Source of the DNA: Verrucomicrobiota bacterium
GTDB taxonomy: Bacteria; Verrucomicrobiota; Verrucomicrobiia; Chthoniobacterales; Terrimicrobiaceae
Length of the DNA: 64,000 nt
Assembly: GCA_026398275.1 (NCBI GenBank)
Contig: JAPLTF010000066.1
Location: 1 to 64,000 of the forward strand
Reading direction: 5' to 3'
Position numbers and translations under genes: made by a program. This document shows, in pieces, positions 33,190 to 41,673 of this stretch. Below the pieces are notes generated by a model. It was not told the DNA's origin, did no database searches, and worked only from the letters and a program-made list of their open reading frames with translations. The stretch's first letter is position 1. Each line of letters opens with the position of its first letter.

Positions 33190-33906
33190 TTATGAAATCA
33201 GCTCGCGGAGGTTGCCGGTAATGTGGCCGTCGTAGAGGGCTTTGCCGATAATCGCGCCGTAGAGGCGCGGGATCTTCGACAGTTTCCTCAGGTCCTCCGC
33301 GCTGGAGACCCCGCCGCTTGCAATGAGCTGGCATTCGAGGATCTGCAGGAGATTTTCCAATTCGACAAAATTCGGCCCGGTGAGCATCCCGTCGGTGGCG
33401 ATGTCGGTATAGATGATCGTTCCCGCGCCCGCCACCTGGGCGATCAGCGCGAGGTCGGCGGCGGATGTGGACGTCGTCTCGGTCCAGCCTTTCACGGCGA
33501 CCTTGCCGCGGTTGGCATCGATGCCGACCGCGATCCGCTCGCCGCCGAATTCCGCGCAGATCTCGGCGATGAATTCCGGGGACTCGCACGCCCTGGTTCC
33601 CAGGATCACCCGGCTGACCCCGCAGCTGAAGGCCGCGCTCACGTTTTTCAAACTCCGCATCCCCCCGCCCAGTTCGCACGGGATGTTCACCGACAGGCAG
33701 ATTTTTTCGATCGCGGGCAGGTTTTCCGGCTCCCCGGAAAATGCGGCATCCAGATCCACGATATGGAGCCAGTCCGCCCCCGAGTCCTCCCACTTTTTTC
33801 CAAAGGCAACGGGATCGGAGGAGTAGACGGTCTTTTCGGTGGCAAGCCCGCGCTTGAGGCGCACGACTTCCCCGCCCATCAGGTCAATGGCTGGAAGCAG
33901 GATCAT
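33190..33906 (-). CDS. hisA: Phosphoribosylformimino-5-aminoimidazole carboxamide ribotide isomerase
   Basis: The 238-residue TIM-barrel enzyme isomerises ProFAR in histidine synthesis. Signatures: ILLPAIDLMGGEVVRL at the N-terminus (catalytic Asp in IDL), LHIVDLDAAF, CELGGGMRSL, VSRVILGT, TIIYTDIATDGMLTGPN (catalytic Asp) and LIASGGVSS. Length is typical. The start overlaps the hisH stop by four bases, so the genes are coupled. The order hisB-hisH-hisA on the minus strand is a common arrangement. Confidence 0.95.
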   Translation of the reverse strand: MILLPAIDLMGGEVVRLKRGLATEKTVYSSDPVAFGKKWEDSGADWLHIVDLDAAFSGEPENLPAIEKICLSVNIPCELGGGMRSLKNVSAAFSCGVSRVILGTRACESPEFIAEICAEFGGERIAVGIDANRGKVAVKGWTETTSTSAADLALIAQVAGAGTIIYTDIATDGMLTGPNFVELENLLQILECQLIASGGVSSAEDLRKLSKIPRLYGAIIGKALYDGHITGNLRELIS

Positions 33907-34517
33907 AGTGTGGATAGAAAATTCCGCAGAACAGCCAGGCCCGCCGCCTGGCTCTTTTCCGGATGGAATTGCGTGGCATGGAGCGCATCAACTGAAATGC
34001 TGGCCGCGAACCGCTGCCCGTAATCGCACGTGGAACTCGCCAGCGAGGCATCCGCCGGAACCGGATAAAAAGAGTGAACAAAATAAAACGAGGTCTCCTC
34101 CGGGAGGCCCTGGAACAGCGGGCCTTTCAGATTCGAGAGCGAATTCCATCCCATGTGGGGCACCTTCAGCCCGGCACCGGAAAACCGGATCACCGTCCCG
34201 GGCAGCACCCCGAGCCCATCCACCCCGGGCGATTCTTCGCTGGATTCAAACAATAGCTGGTAGCCCAGACAGATCCCGAGATACGGGCGTCCCGCCTTGA
34301 TCCATTCGCGAAGCGGCTCCCAGAGACCGGTCGCCTGCAGGTTCGCCGCGCAATCCCCGAAGGCCCCCACCCCGGGCACCACGACCGCATCAAGACCGGC
34401 CAGTTGGGAGGCATCGGACACAAGCGCTGCCGATGCTCCGGATGCCTCAAGCGCCTTGCACACGCTGCGCAAGTTCCCGCTGCCGTAATCCACGACTCCG
34501 ATAGAACTTGAACTCAC
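33903..34517 (-). CDS. hisH: Imidazole glycerol phosphate synthase glutaminase subunit
   Basis: The 204-residue glutamine amidotransferase supplies ammonia to HisF. The start GTG at 34517 overlaps the hisB stop (GTGA). Signatures: VVDYGSGNLRSVCKALE, VVPGVGAFGDC, the nucleophile elbow LGICLGYQLLFESSEE (Cys at about 83), and near the C-terminus HATQFHPEKSQ (catalytic His and Glu). Its partner hisF is not in the window. Confidence 0.95.
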   Translation of the reverse strand: MSSSSIGVVDYGSGNLRSVCKALEASGASAALVSDASQLAGLDAVVVPGVGAFGDCAANLQATGLWEPLREWIKAGRPYLGICLGYQLLFESSEESPGVDGLGVLPGTVIRFSGAGLKVPHMGWNSLSNLKGPLFQGLPEETSFYFVHSFYPVPADASLASSTCDYGQRFAASISVDALHATQFHPEKSQAAGLAVLRNFLSTL

Positions 34518-35104
34518 AGAATTCCCTTTGTGCTGGGAACCCCCTCCACCCTCGGATCAATCCGGGTCGCCTGATCCAACGCACGGGCAAGAGCTTTGAA
34601 AACCCCCTCCGCCATGTGGTGCGCATCGCGCCCGGCCAGGATCTCCACATGCAGGTTCATCCCACCGTGAACCGACACGGCACGAAGAAATTCCTCAACG
34701 AGCTGAAAGGAAAAATTTCCCCCAATCGGCTCGACGTTTTTCGGGGCGTTGAATGCCAGATACGGGCGCCCACTGAGGTCGACGACCACGCGGACAAGCG
34801 CCTCATCCATGGGCACATACGAAAATCCGTAACGACAGATCCCCGCCTTGTCTTTAAGGGCCTTCCCCAGCGCCTGCCCGAGCGTAATCCCGGTATCTTC
34901 AACCGTGTGGTGAAAGTCCACCGCGATATCCCCCTGGGCATCAAGCTCCAGGTCAAAAAGCCCGTGCCTCGCAAAAAGCGTCAGCATGTGGTCAAAAAAG
35001 GGGATCCCAGTGACGAGTTTAGAGTCTCCCTTCCCGTCAACCACCAGCCTCATGACGATGGATGTTTCGGATGTCTTTCGTTCGATTTTTGCTTCCCGGA
35101 CCAT
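34514..35104 (-). CDS. hisB: Imidazoleglycerol-phosphate dehydratase
   Basis: The 196-residue enzyme dehydrates IGP to imidazole-acetol phosphate. It is monofunctional, lacking the phosphatase half of the enteric HisB. Mn-binding histidine clusters are in GIPFFDHMLTLFARHG, VDFHHTVEDTGITLG and SVHGGMNLHVEILAGRDAHH. ATG at 35104 gives the standard length; the open frame starts upstream at 35182. It heads the hisB-hisH-hisA group. A 291-bp gap to the RRM gene upstream contains no recognised feature. Confidence 0.95.
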   Translation of the reverse strand: MVREAKIERKTSETSIVMRLVVDGKGDSKLVTGIPFFDHMLTLFARHGLFDLELDAQGDIAVDFHHTVEDTGITLGQALGKALKDKAGICRYGFSYVPMDEALVRVVVDLSGRPYLAFNAPKNVEPIGGNFSFQLVEEFLRAVSVHGGMNLHVEILAGRDAHHMAEGVFKALARALDQATRIDPRVEGVPSTKGIL

Positions 35105-35395
35105 GCGCGAAAGCAAATCAGATAATCCGTCGCTTGGAAAGTCCGCCTTTTTTGGTTCTTGAATTGCGCGTGGAACATGCAAAGATATTCACAATCCTCT
35201 GGTGCCAATCTCATGGAAACCGGATCTCAGGGCTCTTGGGTCCGTTTTTCCGGTCAATGCATGGCGCCATTCATGTTCCTCGCGATGCGCTGACCAAAGC
35301 CCTCGCGGGGGGATGCGCATCGCCGGAGGACTTAACGGCTGGCTCTCCGGCTCCGATGGGAGTTCTGGAGTTGCCGCCAATTCAGAAAAAGAACA

Positions 35396-35971
35396 ATGCC
35401 AACTGACTACACACCGAGCGGATCGCGCCGCTCGTCCCGCGGGGGCGGCCGCCGCCCATACCGTGGAGATCGTCCCGCGACATCCAGCCGCCAGGATGCA
35501 AAACCGGCGAAGAAAAAGACGCTCGTCGAAAAAATCCTCGGGTTTTTCAGCCCGAAGCCCGCTGCCGCACCGAGGAAGCCCGCGGCGGCAACGTCATCCC
35601 AACCAGCCCCCCGAACCCGGGAAAAGTCGTCGCGTGGCGAACGCCCGACCGGGATGCGCAAGCCGGAGCTCGTGGAAGTCACTTCCGCGCGCCTCTATGT
35701 CGGCAATCTGTCGTTTGACGCGGCGGAGAGCGACCTGACCGAGCTCTTCAGCGGAGTCGGAACGGTGCAGAACGTGGAGATCGTCATGAACCGCCACACC
35801 ATGCGGTCGAAAGGCTTTGCCTTCGTCCAAATGCAGTCGGTCGATGAAGCCAAGCGGGCAGTCACCGAGCTCCATGACAAAGAATACATGGGCGGCCGCA
35901 AGCTCGTCGTGAGCGGGGCCAAGGCCGTCGAGGAGCGCCGCAGCGAGCGCACCCGCCAGCCTGAACAGTAA
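35396..35971 (+). CDS. RRM-domain RNA-binding protein
   Basis: The 191-residue protein has a basic, Ser/Arg/Gly-rich N-terminus (residues 1-85) with a repeated lysine-rich patch, and a single RNA-recognition motif at about 95-175. RNP2 is ARLYVGNLSF and RNP1 is SKGFAFVQM, and the fold segments SDLTELFSGVGTVQNVEIVM and ELHDKEYMGGRKLVVSGA fit the canonical beta-alpha-beta pattern. Single-RRM proteins of this kind are common in Cyanobacteria and in PVC bacteria and may bind cold-shock RNAs. It starts ATG 35396. miaA follows 34 bp downstream. Confidence 0.88.
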   Translation: MPTDYTPSGSRRSSRGGGRRPYRGDRPATSSRQDAKPAKKKTLVEKILGFFSPKPAAAPRKPAAATSSQPAPRTREKSSRGERPTGMRKPELVEVTSARLYVGNLSFDAAESDLTELFSGVGTVQNVEIVMNRHTMRSKGFAFVQMQSVDEAKRAVTELHDKEYMGGRKLVVSGAKAVEERRSERTRQPEQ

Positions 35972-36005
35972 ACCAACATCGTTTCCCGGGCCCCGTCCGA
36001 TCATC

Positions 36006-36890
36006 GTGACGGGGCCTACGGGAGTCGGAAAATCCGCGCTCGCCGTCGCGCTCGCGGAGAAGATTCAAGGGGAAATCGTCGGCGCCGACGCTTTCCAAAT
36101 CTACGCCGGGCTGCCGATCCTGACAGCCCAACCCGGCCCCGACCTGCTCGCCAGGGTCCCGCACCACCTGATCGGAATTCTCCCGCCGGAGGATTCCTGC
36201 GACGCGGCTCGCTACGCCCGCCTGGCCAAACGGGCGATTCGCGAAATCCAATCCCGCAACCGCACGCCGGTTCTCACAGGCGGCACCGGACTTTACCTCA
36301 AAGCCCTCACCCACGGGCTCGCCGAGATGCAGCCGGTCGATGCCTCCCTCAGAAAAAATATTTCCGAAATGTCGCTCCCCGAGGCGCTCGCCCACCTTCG
36401 CAACACAGATGCCGATGCCCCGGGCCAGATCGATGTCCAGAATCCCGCGCGTGTCCGCCGCGCCTTGGAAATCGTGCTCTCGACGGGCAAGCAGTTGTCC
36501 GCATCCCGCACAACGTGGAAGTCCGCCTCGAAGGATTTCGCCGGAATCCTCCTCGAAAGGGACCGCGGCGACCTCCGGCTCAGGATCGCCGCGAATGTCG
36601 ATGCCATGTTCGACGAGGGCGTCATCGAGGAGGTGCGGAAGGCAGGGCCTGTCGGACCGGGGCTCTCGCGCGCGATCGGATTCCGGGAAATCCAGGAGCT
36701 GATCGCCGGCAGACTGAGCCTCCTCGAATGCCGGAGCCAGATCCTCACCTCCACCCGCCGCTACGCCAAAAGGCAGTTGACCTGGTGCCGCCACCAATTT
36801 AATTTTCCAGTCATCAATTTGACTCCGGCGACCTCCCCTGACGAGCTCCTCGAAACCGCCCTGCGCCTCACGGGCGGTTCGGACGCATGA
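36006..36890 (+). CDS. miaA: tRNA dimethylallyltransferase
   Basis: The 294-residue enzyme adds an isopentenyl group to A37 of tRNAs. It starts GPTGVGKSALAVALAEK (P-loop, residues 3-19), followed by IVGADAFQIYAGLPILTAQP, PVLTGGTGLYLKALTHG (substrate site) and ILTSTRRYAKRQLTWCRHQF at the C-terminus. The start is GTG at 36006; upstream in frame there is no ATG before the stop, and the first strand is IIVTGPT, so the true start may be a rare codon. The 3' end overlaps hflX (ATGA). Confidence 0.92.
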   Translation: MTGPTGVGKSALAVALAEKIQGEIVGADAFQIYAGLPILTAQPGPDLLARVPHHLIGILPPEDSCDAARYARLAKRAIREIQSRNRTPVLTGGTGLYLKALTHGLAEMQPVDASLRKNISEMSLPEALAHLRNTDADAPGQIDVQNPARVRRALEIVLSTGKQLSASRTTWKSASKDFAGILLERDRGDLRLRIAANVDAMFDEGVIEEVRKAGPVGPGLSRAIGFREIQELIAGRLSLLECRSQILTSTRRYAKRQLTWCRHQFNFPVINLTPATSPDELLETALRLTGGSDA

Positions 36891-38152
36891 CCACGATTTC
36901 TCCCCTCGGAAGCGAAAAGACCATGCTCGTGGGTCTCGAGCACAGCGGCATCAGCCGCTGGGATGTCGAGGATTCGCTGAGCGAACTCCGCCAGCTGGCC
37001 GATACCGCTGGAGCGAATGTCGTGGAGACGGTCATCCAGCGCCTCGACCGCCCGACCGCTCCACATTACATCGGCAAGGGCAAGGCGGAGGAGATCGCGA
37101 AACAATGCGAGGAACACGGGATCACGTCGCTGATCTTTGATGACGAGCTCACCCCCGCCCAGGGCCGGAACCTCGAACTCCTCACCTCCCGCAAAGTCCT
37201 CGACCGCACGCAGCTCATCCTTGATATCTTCGCCCAGCGGGCCCGCACGAAGGAGGGCCGCCTGCAAATCGAACTCGCCCAGCTCCAGTATCTCCTCCCG
37301 CGCCTCACCCGCATGTGGACCCACCTCTCGCGCCAGAGCGGCGGCATCGGCACCAGGGGGCCTGGCGAAACCCAGTTGGAGGTGGACCGCCGCCGCGTCC
37401 AGGAGCGGATCGCCCGCCTCGAACGCGATCTCAAGGAGGTCCGGAAAAACCGCGGCGTCCAGCGCGAGGGACGGCTGCGCAAGAACTGGCCGGTCGCCTC
37501 GCTGGTCGGCTACACAAATGCGGGAAAATCCTCGCTCCTCAACCGCCTCACCGGTGCCGGCGTCCTCGCCGTGGACAAGCTCTTCGCCACCCTCGACCCC
37601 ACGACCCGCCAGCTCACGCTGCCGAACCACCAGAAAATCCTCCTCACCGACACGGTCGGCTTCATCCGCAAACTCCCCCACACGGTCATCGAATCGTTCA
37701 AGGCCACGCTGGAGGAGGTCCAGCTCGCCGACCTCCTCATCCACATCGTCGACCTCAGCCATCCGCAATACCACGAGCAGATGGCCGCTGTGGATGCCGC
37801 GCTCGCCGAGCTCGATGCCTCGGGAAAACAGACGATCATCGTCTTCAACAAGACCGACCTCGTTCCGGACAGGGCGATCGTCGCCAACCAGCTCGCCCGC
37901 CACCCGGGCAGCGCCGCCATCTCCGCCCGCACCGGCGATGGCATCACCTCGCTGATCGAGGAACTCGAAGTCCGCCTCGCCGCCTGGCGCCTCCGCGGGC
38001 AGTTCCGCATCCCAACCAACGAGTCCGCCCTCCTCGCCGAAATCCACCGCGCCGGCCACGTCCTCGACATCCGCTACGAGGGCGACAACGCCATCCTCCA
38101 CGCCCACGTCCCCCCGGAACTCAGCGCAAAGCTCGCTCCCTACGAAACCTGA
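36887..38152 (+). CDS. hflX: GTPase HflX (ribosome-associated)
   Basis: The 421-residue protein rescues stalled ribosomes. The N-terminal HflX domain (RPTAPHYIGKGKAEEIA) is followed by RLTRMWTHLSRQSGGIGTRG and PGETQLEVDRRRVQERI, the hallmark coiled part. The GTPase domain has G1 GYTNAGKSSLLNRLTGA, G3 LTDTVGFIRKLPH, and G4 FNKTDLV. A short C-terminal region follows, with YEGDNAILHAHVPP. It is coupled to miaA by ATGA, as in many bacteria (miaA-hfq-hflX). Confidence 0.93.
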   Translation: MTTISPLGSEKTMLVGLEHSGISRWDVEDSLSELRQLADTAGANVVETVIQRLDRPTAPHYIGKGKAEEIAKQCEEHGITSLIFDDELTPAQGRNLELLTSRKVLDRTQLILDIFAQRARTKEGRLQIELAQLQYLLPRLTRMWTHLSRQSGGIGTRGPGETQLEVDRRRVQERIARLERDLKEVRKNRGVQREGRLRKNWPVASLVGYTNAGKSSLLNRLTGAGVLAVDKLFATLDPTTRQLTLPNHQKILLTDTVGFIRKLPHTVIESFKATLEEVQLADLLIHIVDLSHPQYHEQMAAVDAALAELDASGKQTIIVFNKTDLVPDRAIVANQLARHPGSAAISARTGDGITSLIEELEVRLAAWRLRGQFRIPTNESALLAEIHRAGHVLDIRYEGDNAILHAHVPPELSAKLAPYET

Positions 38153-38291
38153 GAGTGCGCATCTTCGATAAGCTCAAAAACGGCGTTTCTTGTAGCGGAA
38201 CATGAAACATGTCTCGTGAACGCGGTTTTCGGGATAACTAACCTCCCCTGATTTTCCGCTGTGTTCCGCGAATTCTCTGTGCTAGTTCTGC

Positions 38292-39587
38292 GTGTTTCCG
38301 AAAGTGAACGTTTCTGACTTACGCGAGATTTTGCAATATGTGCCCCGGTTCCGGGAGCGCACGTTTGTGGTTGCCGTCGATGGCGAGGTCGTGGCCTCGG
38401 AGAATTTTTCGAACGTCCTTCTCGACCTCGCGGTCCTGAGGTCGCTGAGCATCAAGGTGGTCCTTGTCCACGGGGCGAGCTACCAGATCCAGCGGCTCGC
38501 GGCGGAGCGGAAGCTCGCGATCTCGAACTCCGACGGCATCGGCCTCACCGACCCGGCCACCCTGCAGCTCAGCATCGATGCGGCGATCCGGCTCACGAAC
38601 GAGATCATGGAGGGGCTCTCCTCGGTGGATCTGCGGGCGGCGTATATCAACGCACTCATCGCCCACCCGGCGGGAATCCTGGGCGGAATCGACCAGCAAT
38701 ACACAGGCAAGGTCGAGCGGGTGGATGTCAAGGCGCTCAAGCTCCTCCTCGACGAGGGAATTATCCCGGTCGTCCCCCCGCTTGGTTTCGACGGCGAGGG
38801 CAGGACCTACCGGGTCAACTCCGACAGCATCGCGCTGGAGATCGCCGAGGAGCTCTCCGCCGCAAAAATTCTTTATCTCACGCCGAGCAGCGCATTCGCC
38901 ACGCCCGCGGCACTGCCCCGGCAGCTTTCGGTCTCCGAGACGCAGGACCTCCTGAAAAAGCGCCGCACCGAGTTTGCTCCCGGCCTCGTGTCGAAACTCG
39001 AATACGCCGCGCGGGCCTGCGTGCAGGGGGTGCCCCGGGTGCACGTCCTCGATGGCGGGGTCAACGAGGCGCTCCTGAGCGAGGTCTTCAGCCACGACGG
39101 CATCGGGACCATGATCTACTCGAACGAATACCAGCAGATCCGGCGGATCTTCAAAAAGGACGTGCGGGCCGTGATGTCCCTGATCCGGCAGTCGGTCCAC
39201 AACGAGGAACTCGTGCGGCGGACGCGGGCCGAAATCCTCGAACACCTCGAAGATTACTGGCTCCTGGAAATCGACCGCTCGCCGATCGCCTGCGTGGCAT
39301 TGCACCTCTACCCTGCGGATTCCTCCGCCGAGCTCGCGTGCCTCCATGTCAGCAAGGCGCACGAGAACCAGGGCCATGGCAAAAAACTCATGGCCTTCGT
39401 CGAAAATCTCGCGCGCGAAAAGGGCGTGAAAAATTTGTTCGCGCTCTCCACGCAGGCCTACAGCTACCTGCAGCAGAAGGGCGGCTATGAGCCGGCGGAA
39501 CCGGTGCTGCTACCAGCGGAACGCCGGTCAAAATACGAGGCAAGCGGACGGAATTCCAAGGTCCTCCTGAAGGCGCTCCGCTCCTGA
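38292..39587 (+). CDS. argA: Amino-acid N-acetyltransferase (N-acetylglutamate synthase)
   Basis: The 431-residue protein performs the first arginine-synthesis step. It has an N-terminal AAK (amino-acid-kinase-like) domain with VVLVHGASYQIQRLAAER (about residues 57-74) and VVPPLGFDGEGRTYRVNSDS (about 155-174), and a C-terminal GNAT domain containing LHVSKAHENQGHGKKLMAFV (acetyl-CoA site, about 353-372). GTG at 38292 is the start. This is the classic ArgA fusion. Upstream 38153-38291 has no gene; it is AT-richer and may carry the promoter. The downstream symporter starts 1 bp after the stop. Confidence 0.92.
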   Translation: MFPKVNVSDLREILQYVPRFRERTFVVAVDGEVVASENFSNVLLDLAVLRSLSIKVVLVHGASYQIQRLAAERKLAISNSDGIGLTDPATLQLSIDAAIRLTNEIMEGLSSVDLRAAYINALIAHPAGILGGIDQQYTGKVERVDVKALKLLLDEGIIPVVPPLGFDGEGRTYRVNSDSIALEIAEELSAAKILYLTPSSAFATPAALPRQLSVSETQDLLKKRRTEFAPGLVSKLEYAARACVQGVPRVHVLDGGVNEALLSEVFSHDGIGTMIYSNEYQQIRRIFKKDVRAVMSLIRQSVHNEELVRRTRAEILEHLEDYWLLEIDRSPIACVALHLYPADSSAELACLHVSKAHENQGHGKKLMAFVENLAREKGVKNLFALSTQAYSYLQQKGGYEPAEPVLLPAERRSKYEASGRNSKVLLKALRS

Positions 39588-39588
39588 C

Positions 39589-41244
39589 ATGCACCCCGCG
39601 CAGAATTGGTTCAACCTCGGCGTGGACGGGGCGGTCATCCTGATCTATTTCGTCGGCATCGTCGGCATCGGGCTCTACGCGGCCCGCAAGAACACGACGC
39701 TCCAGGACTTCGCCCTCGGCGGCCACTCGATTCCGTGGTGGGCGGTGCTGGCGTCGATCATCGCGGCGGAAACCAGCGCTGTCACATTTCTCGGCGCACC
39801 GGCCGAGGGGTTCAAGACCAGAAGCTACGCCTACGCGCAGCTCGCGGTCGGCACGATCCTCGCCCGCATCATCATCGCCTGGCTCTTCATCGCCCCCTAC
39901 TACCGCTACAAGGTCGAGAGCATCTACCAGTTCCTCACCCTGCGCTTCGGCGAGTGCACGAAAAACATGGCGAGCGGGATCTTTCTGGCGACCCGCGTTC
40001 TCGGCATCGGCGTGCGCCTCTACCTCGGCGGCGTGATCCTGGTCGTCGTCTACCGCTACCTTTTCCCCGGCTCGGAAATCACGATCTGGACCTACTTCTG
40101 GGGCATCGTGTTTGTGACCCTCATCACCACGCTCTACACCGCGGCAGGCGGCATCAAGGCCGTCGTCTGGACCGACCTCATCCAGGCCTGCCTGATGATC
40201 GGCGCCATCCTGTTTTCGATCGTCGCCGTGCTCCACGACATCCCCGGCGGAATGCAGACCGTGCACGAGCACCTCGCCGGACAAAACCTCTCGATGTTCC
40301 AGACCGGATGGGATGCCACGAAGCCGTTCGGCGAGGCGTTGAGCGGGATGCTCCAGACCGAATACACGATCTTCGCCGCGATCATCGGCATCACGTTCTT
40401 CACCATGGCCACGCACGGGACCGATCAGGACATGGTGCAGCGGATGCTCACGGCAGAGAACACGGCCAAGTCCCGGCTTTCGCTGGTGCTGAGCGGGTTC
40501 GCGGACATTCCGATCGTCCTCTCCTTCCTCACCGTCGGCCTCCTGCTCTGGGTGCGCTACCAGGTCCACCCCGACCCCTCGCTGCCGCCGGAGGACAACG
40601 AGATCTTCGCGCACTACATCGTGAACGAGATGCCGGTCGGGATCCGGGGGCTCATCATCGCAGGGGTGTTCGCCACGATGATGGGATCGACGTCCGCGGC
40701 GCTCAACGCGCTGGCCACCTCGTTCATCAAGGATTTTTACCAGCCCTACATCCGGCCCTCCGCGACCGACCGCCAGGCGGTGAGCGCCGCGCGCTGGGCC
40801 ACGTCAATTTTCGGGATCCTGATGATCGCCGTCGCAACGGTCGCGGCCTACACCGTCCTGCACACAAACATCACGATCATCCCGCTCGCCCTGGGCATCC
40901 TCGGCTACACCTACGGATCGCTGCTGGGAGTCTTCCTCCTCGGCGTGCTCACCCGCACGCGCGGGCACGACCGCGCCAACATCTTCGCCATGGCTGTCGG
41001 AATCCTCGCCGTCCTCGTGCTCTGCAAAATATCCGTTCCGCTCTGGGAATCCACCGGGAGCAACGGCGAAGTCGTGAAGCGCGCCTTCCGGTTCGGAATC
41101 CTTCTTCCCGATTGGTGGCCGGCCATCGCCTGGCCGTATTTCGTCTTCATCGGCAGCTCCGTGACATTTTTGCTGGGAATTCTTTTCCCCACCGGCGACG
41201 GCACCAGCATCGGGGAGGCGCGGAAAAACCAAGCCAGCGCTTGA
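39589..41244 (+). CDS. Sodium/solute symporter (SSS family)
   Basis: The 551-residue membrane protein has about 14 hydrophobic helices. The SSS signature region DFALGGHSIPWWAVLASIIA (about residues 38-57), ETSAVTFLGAPAEGF and the GIKAVVWTDLIQACLM segment (about 190-205) match sodium-coupled sugar or sialic-acid-like symporters. HGTDQDMVQRMLTAEN (about 285-300) is also characteristic. The exact solute cannot be read. It begins 1 bp after argA and may be cotranscribed with it. Confidence 0.9.
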   Translation: MHPAQNWFNLGVDGAVILIYFVGIVGIGLYAARKNTTLQDFALGGHSIPWWAVLASIIAAETSAVTFLGAPAEGFKTRSYAYAQLAVGTILARIIIAWLFIAPYYRYKVESIYQFLTLRFGECTKNMASGIFLATRVLGIGVRLYLGGVILVVVYRYLFPGSEITIWTYFWGIVFVTLITTLYTAAGGIKAVVWTDLIQACLMIGAILFSIVAVLHDIPGGMQTVHEHLAGQNLSMFQTGWDATKPFGEALSGMLQTEYTIFAAIIGITFFTMATHGTDQDMVQRMLTAENTAKSRLSLVLSGFADIPIVLSFLTVGLLLWVRYQVHPDPSLPPEDNEIFAHYIVNEMPVGIRGLIIAGVFATMMGSTSAALNALATSFIKDFYQPYIRPSATDRQAVSAARWATSIFGILMIAVATVAAYTVLHTNITIIPLALGILGYTYGSLLGVFLLGVLTRTRGHDRANIFAMAVGILAVLVLCKISVPLWESTGSNGEVVKRAFRFGILLPDWWPAIAWPYFVFIGSSVTFLLGILFPTGDGTSIGEARKNQASA

Positions 41245-41673
41245 TCGGACGCCGGGGCTTTTCCCGGTCAAGATAAAAGCGAAATATTTGGATGCTTTTT
41301 CCTGCACGATTCCGCGTATTTTTCTTGAGCCACCGGTCCCGGAGTTTTTATGTTTCACCTCCCCTGCGAGAACACTGGGATGCTGGCCGTGATATTTTTT
41401 CTGCACAACTCCCCCCCGGAACTTTCGAGTGCCTGCACCGCACCCGCTCCGCCGCTTGCCCGCCGCGGATGCTGCCGGACAAAAATCCGCCGCACAATTA
41501 TTTTTCGCGCTCAATCAATTATAAAGGAGCGACTTAAATCGCGCAGGATTCCGGCGGATAAATTCGGACCTTTCACAGCCGCGAAGATTCTGCAAATCTC
41601 AGAGCCCTCTTGGGAGTGCTTTGGGGCATGCTGATTGTTGGGGGAAAGAATAAACGAGATTCAAAATGAAGTC
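41245..41673. other. Intergenic region upstream of dnaA
   Basis: The 429-bp region is AT-rich compared with the surroundings, particularly at 41510-41535 (AATCAATTATAAAGGAG), and probably carries the dnaA promoter. No copy of the canonical DnaA box TTATCCACA or its complement is seen, and no cluster of near matches stands out. So it does not look like a typical oriC. A pair of near-inverted segments, ccggggc and ttttcccgg, lies at 41253-41268 and may terminate the symporter transcript. Confidence 0.45.

Noticed and set aside
41245-41673. oriC upstream of dnaA
   Set aside because: No DnaA-box cluster or DUE-like AT tract of the usual form was found, so only a promoter region is claimed.
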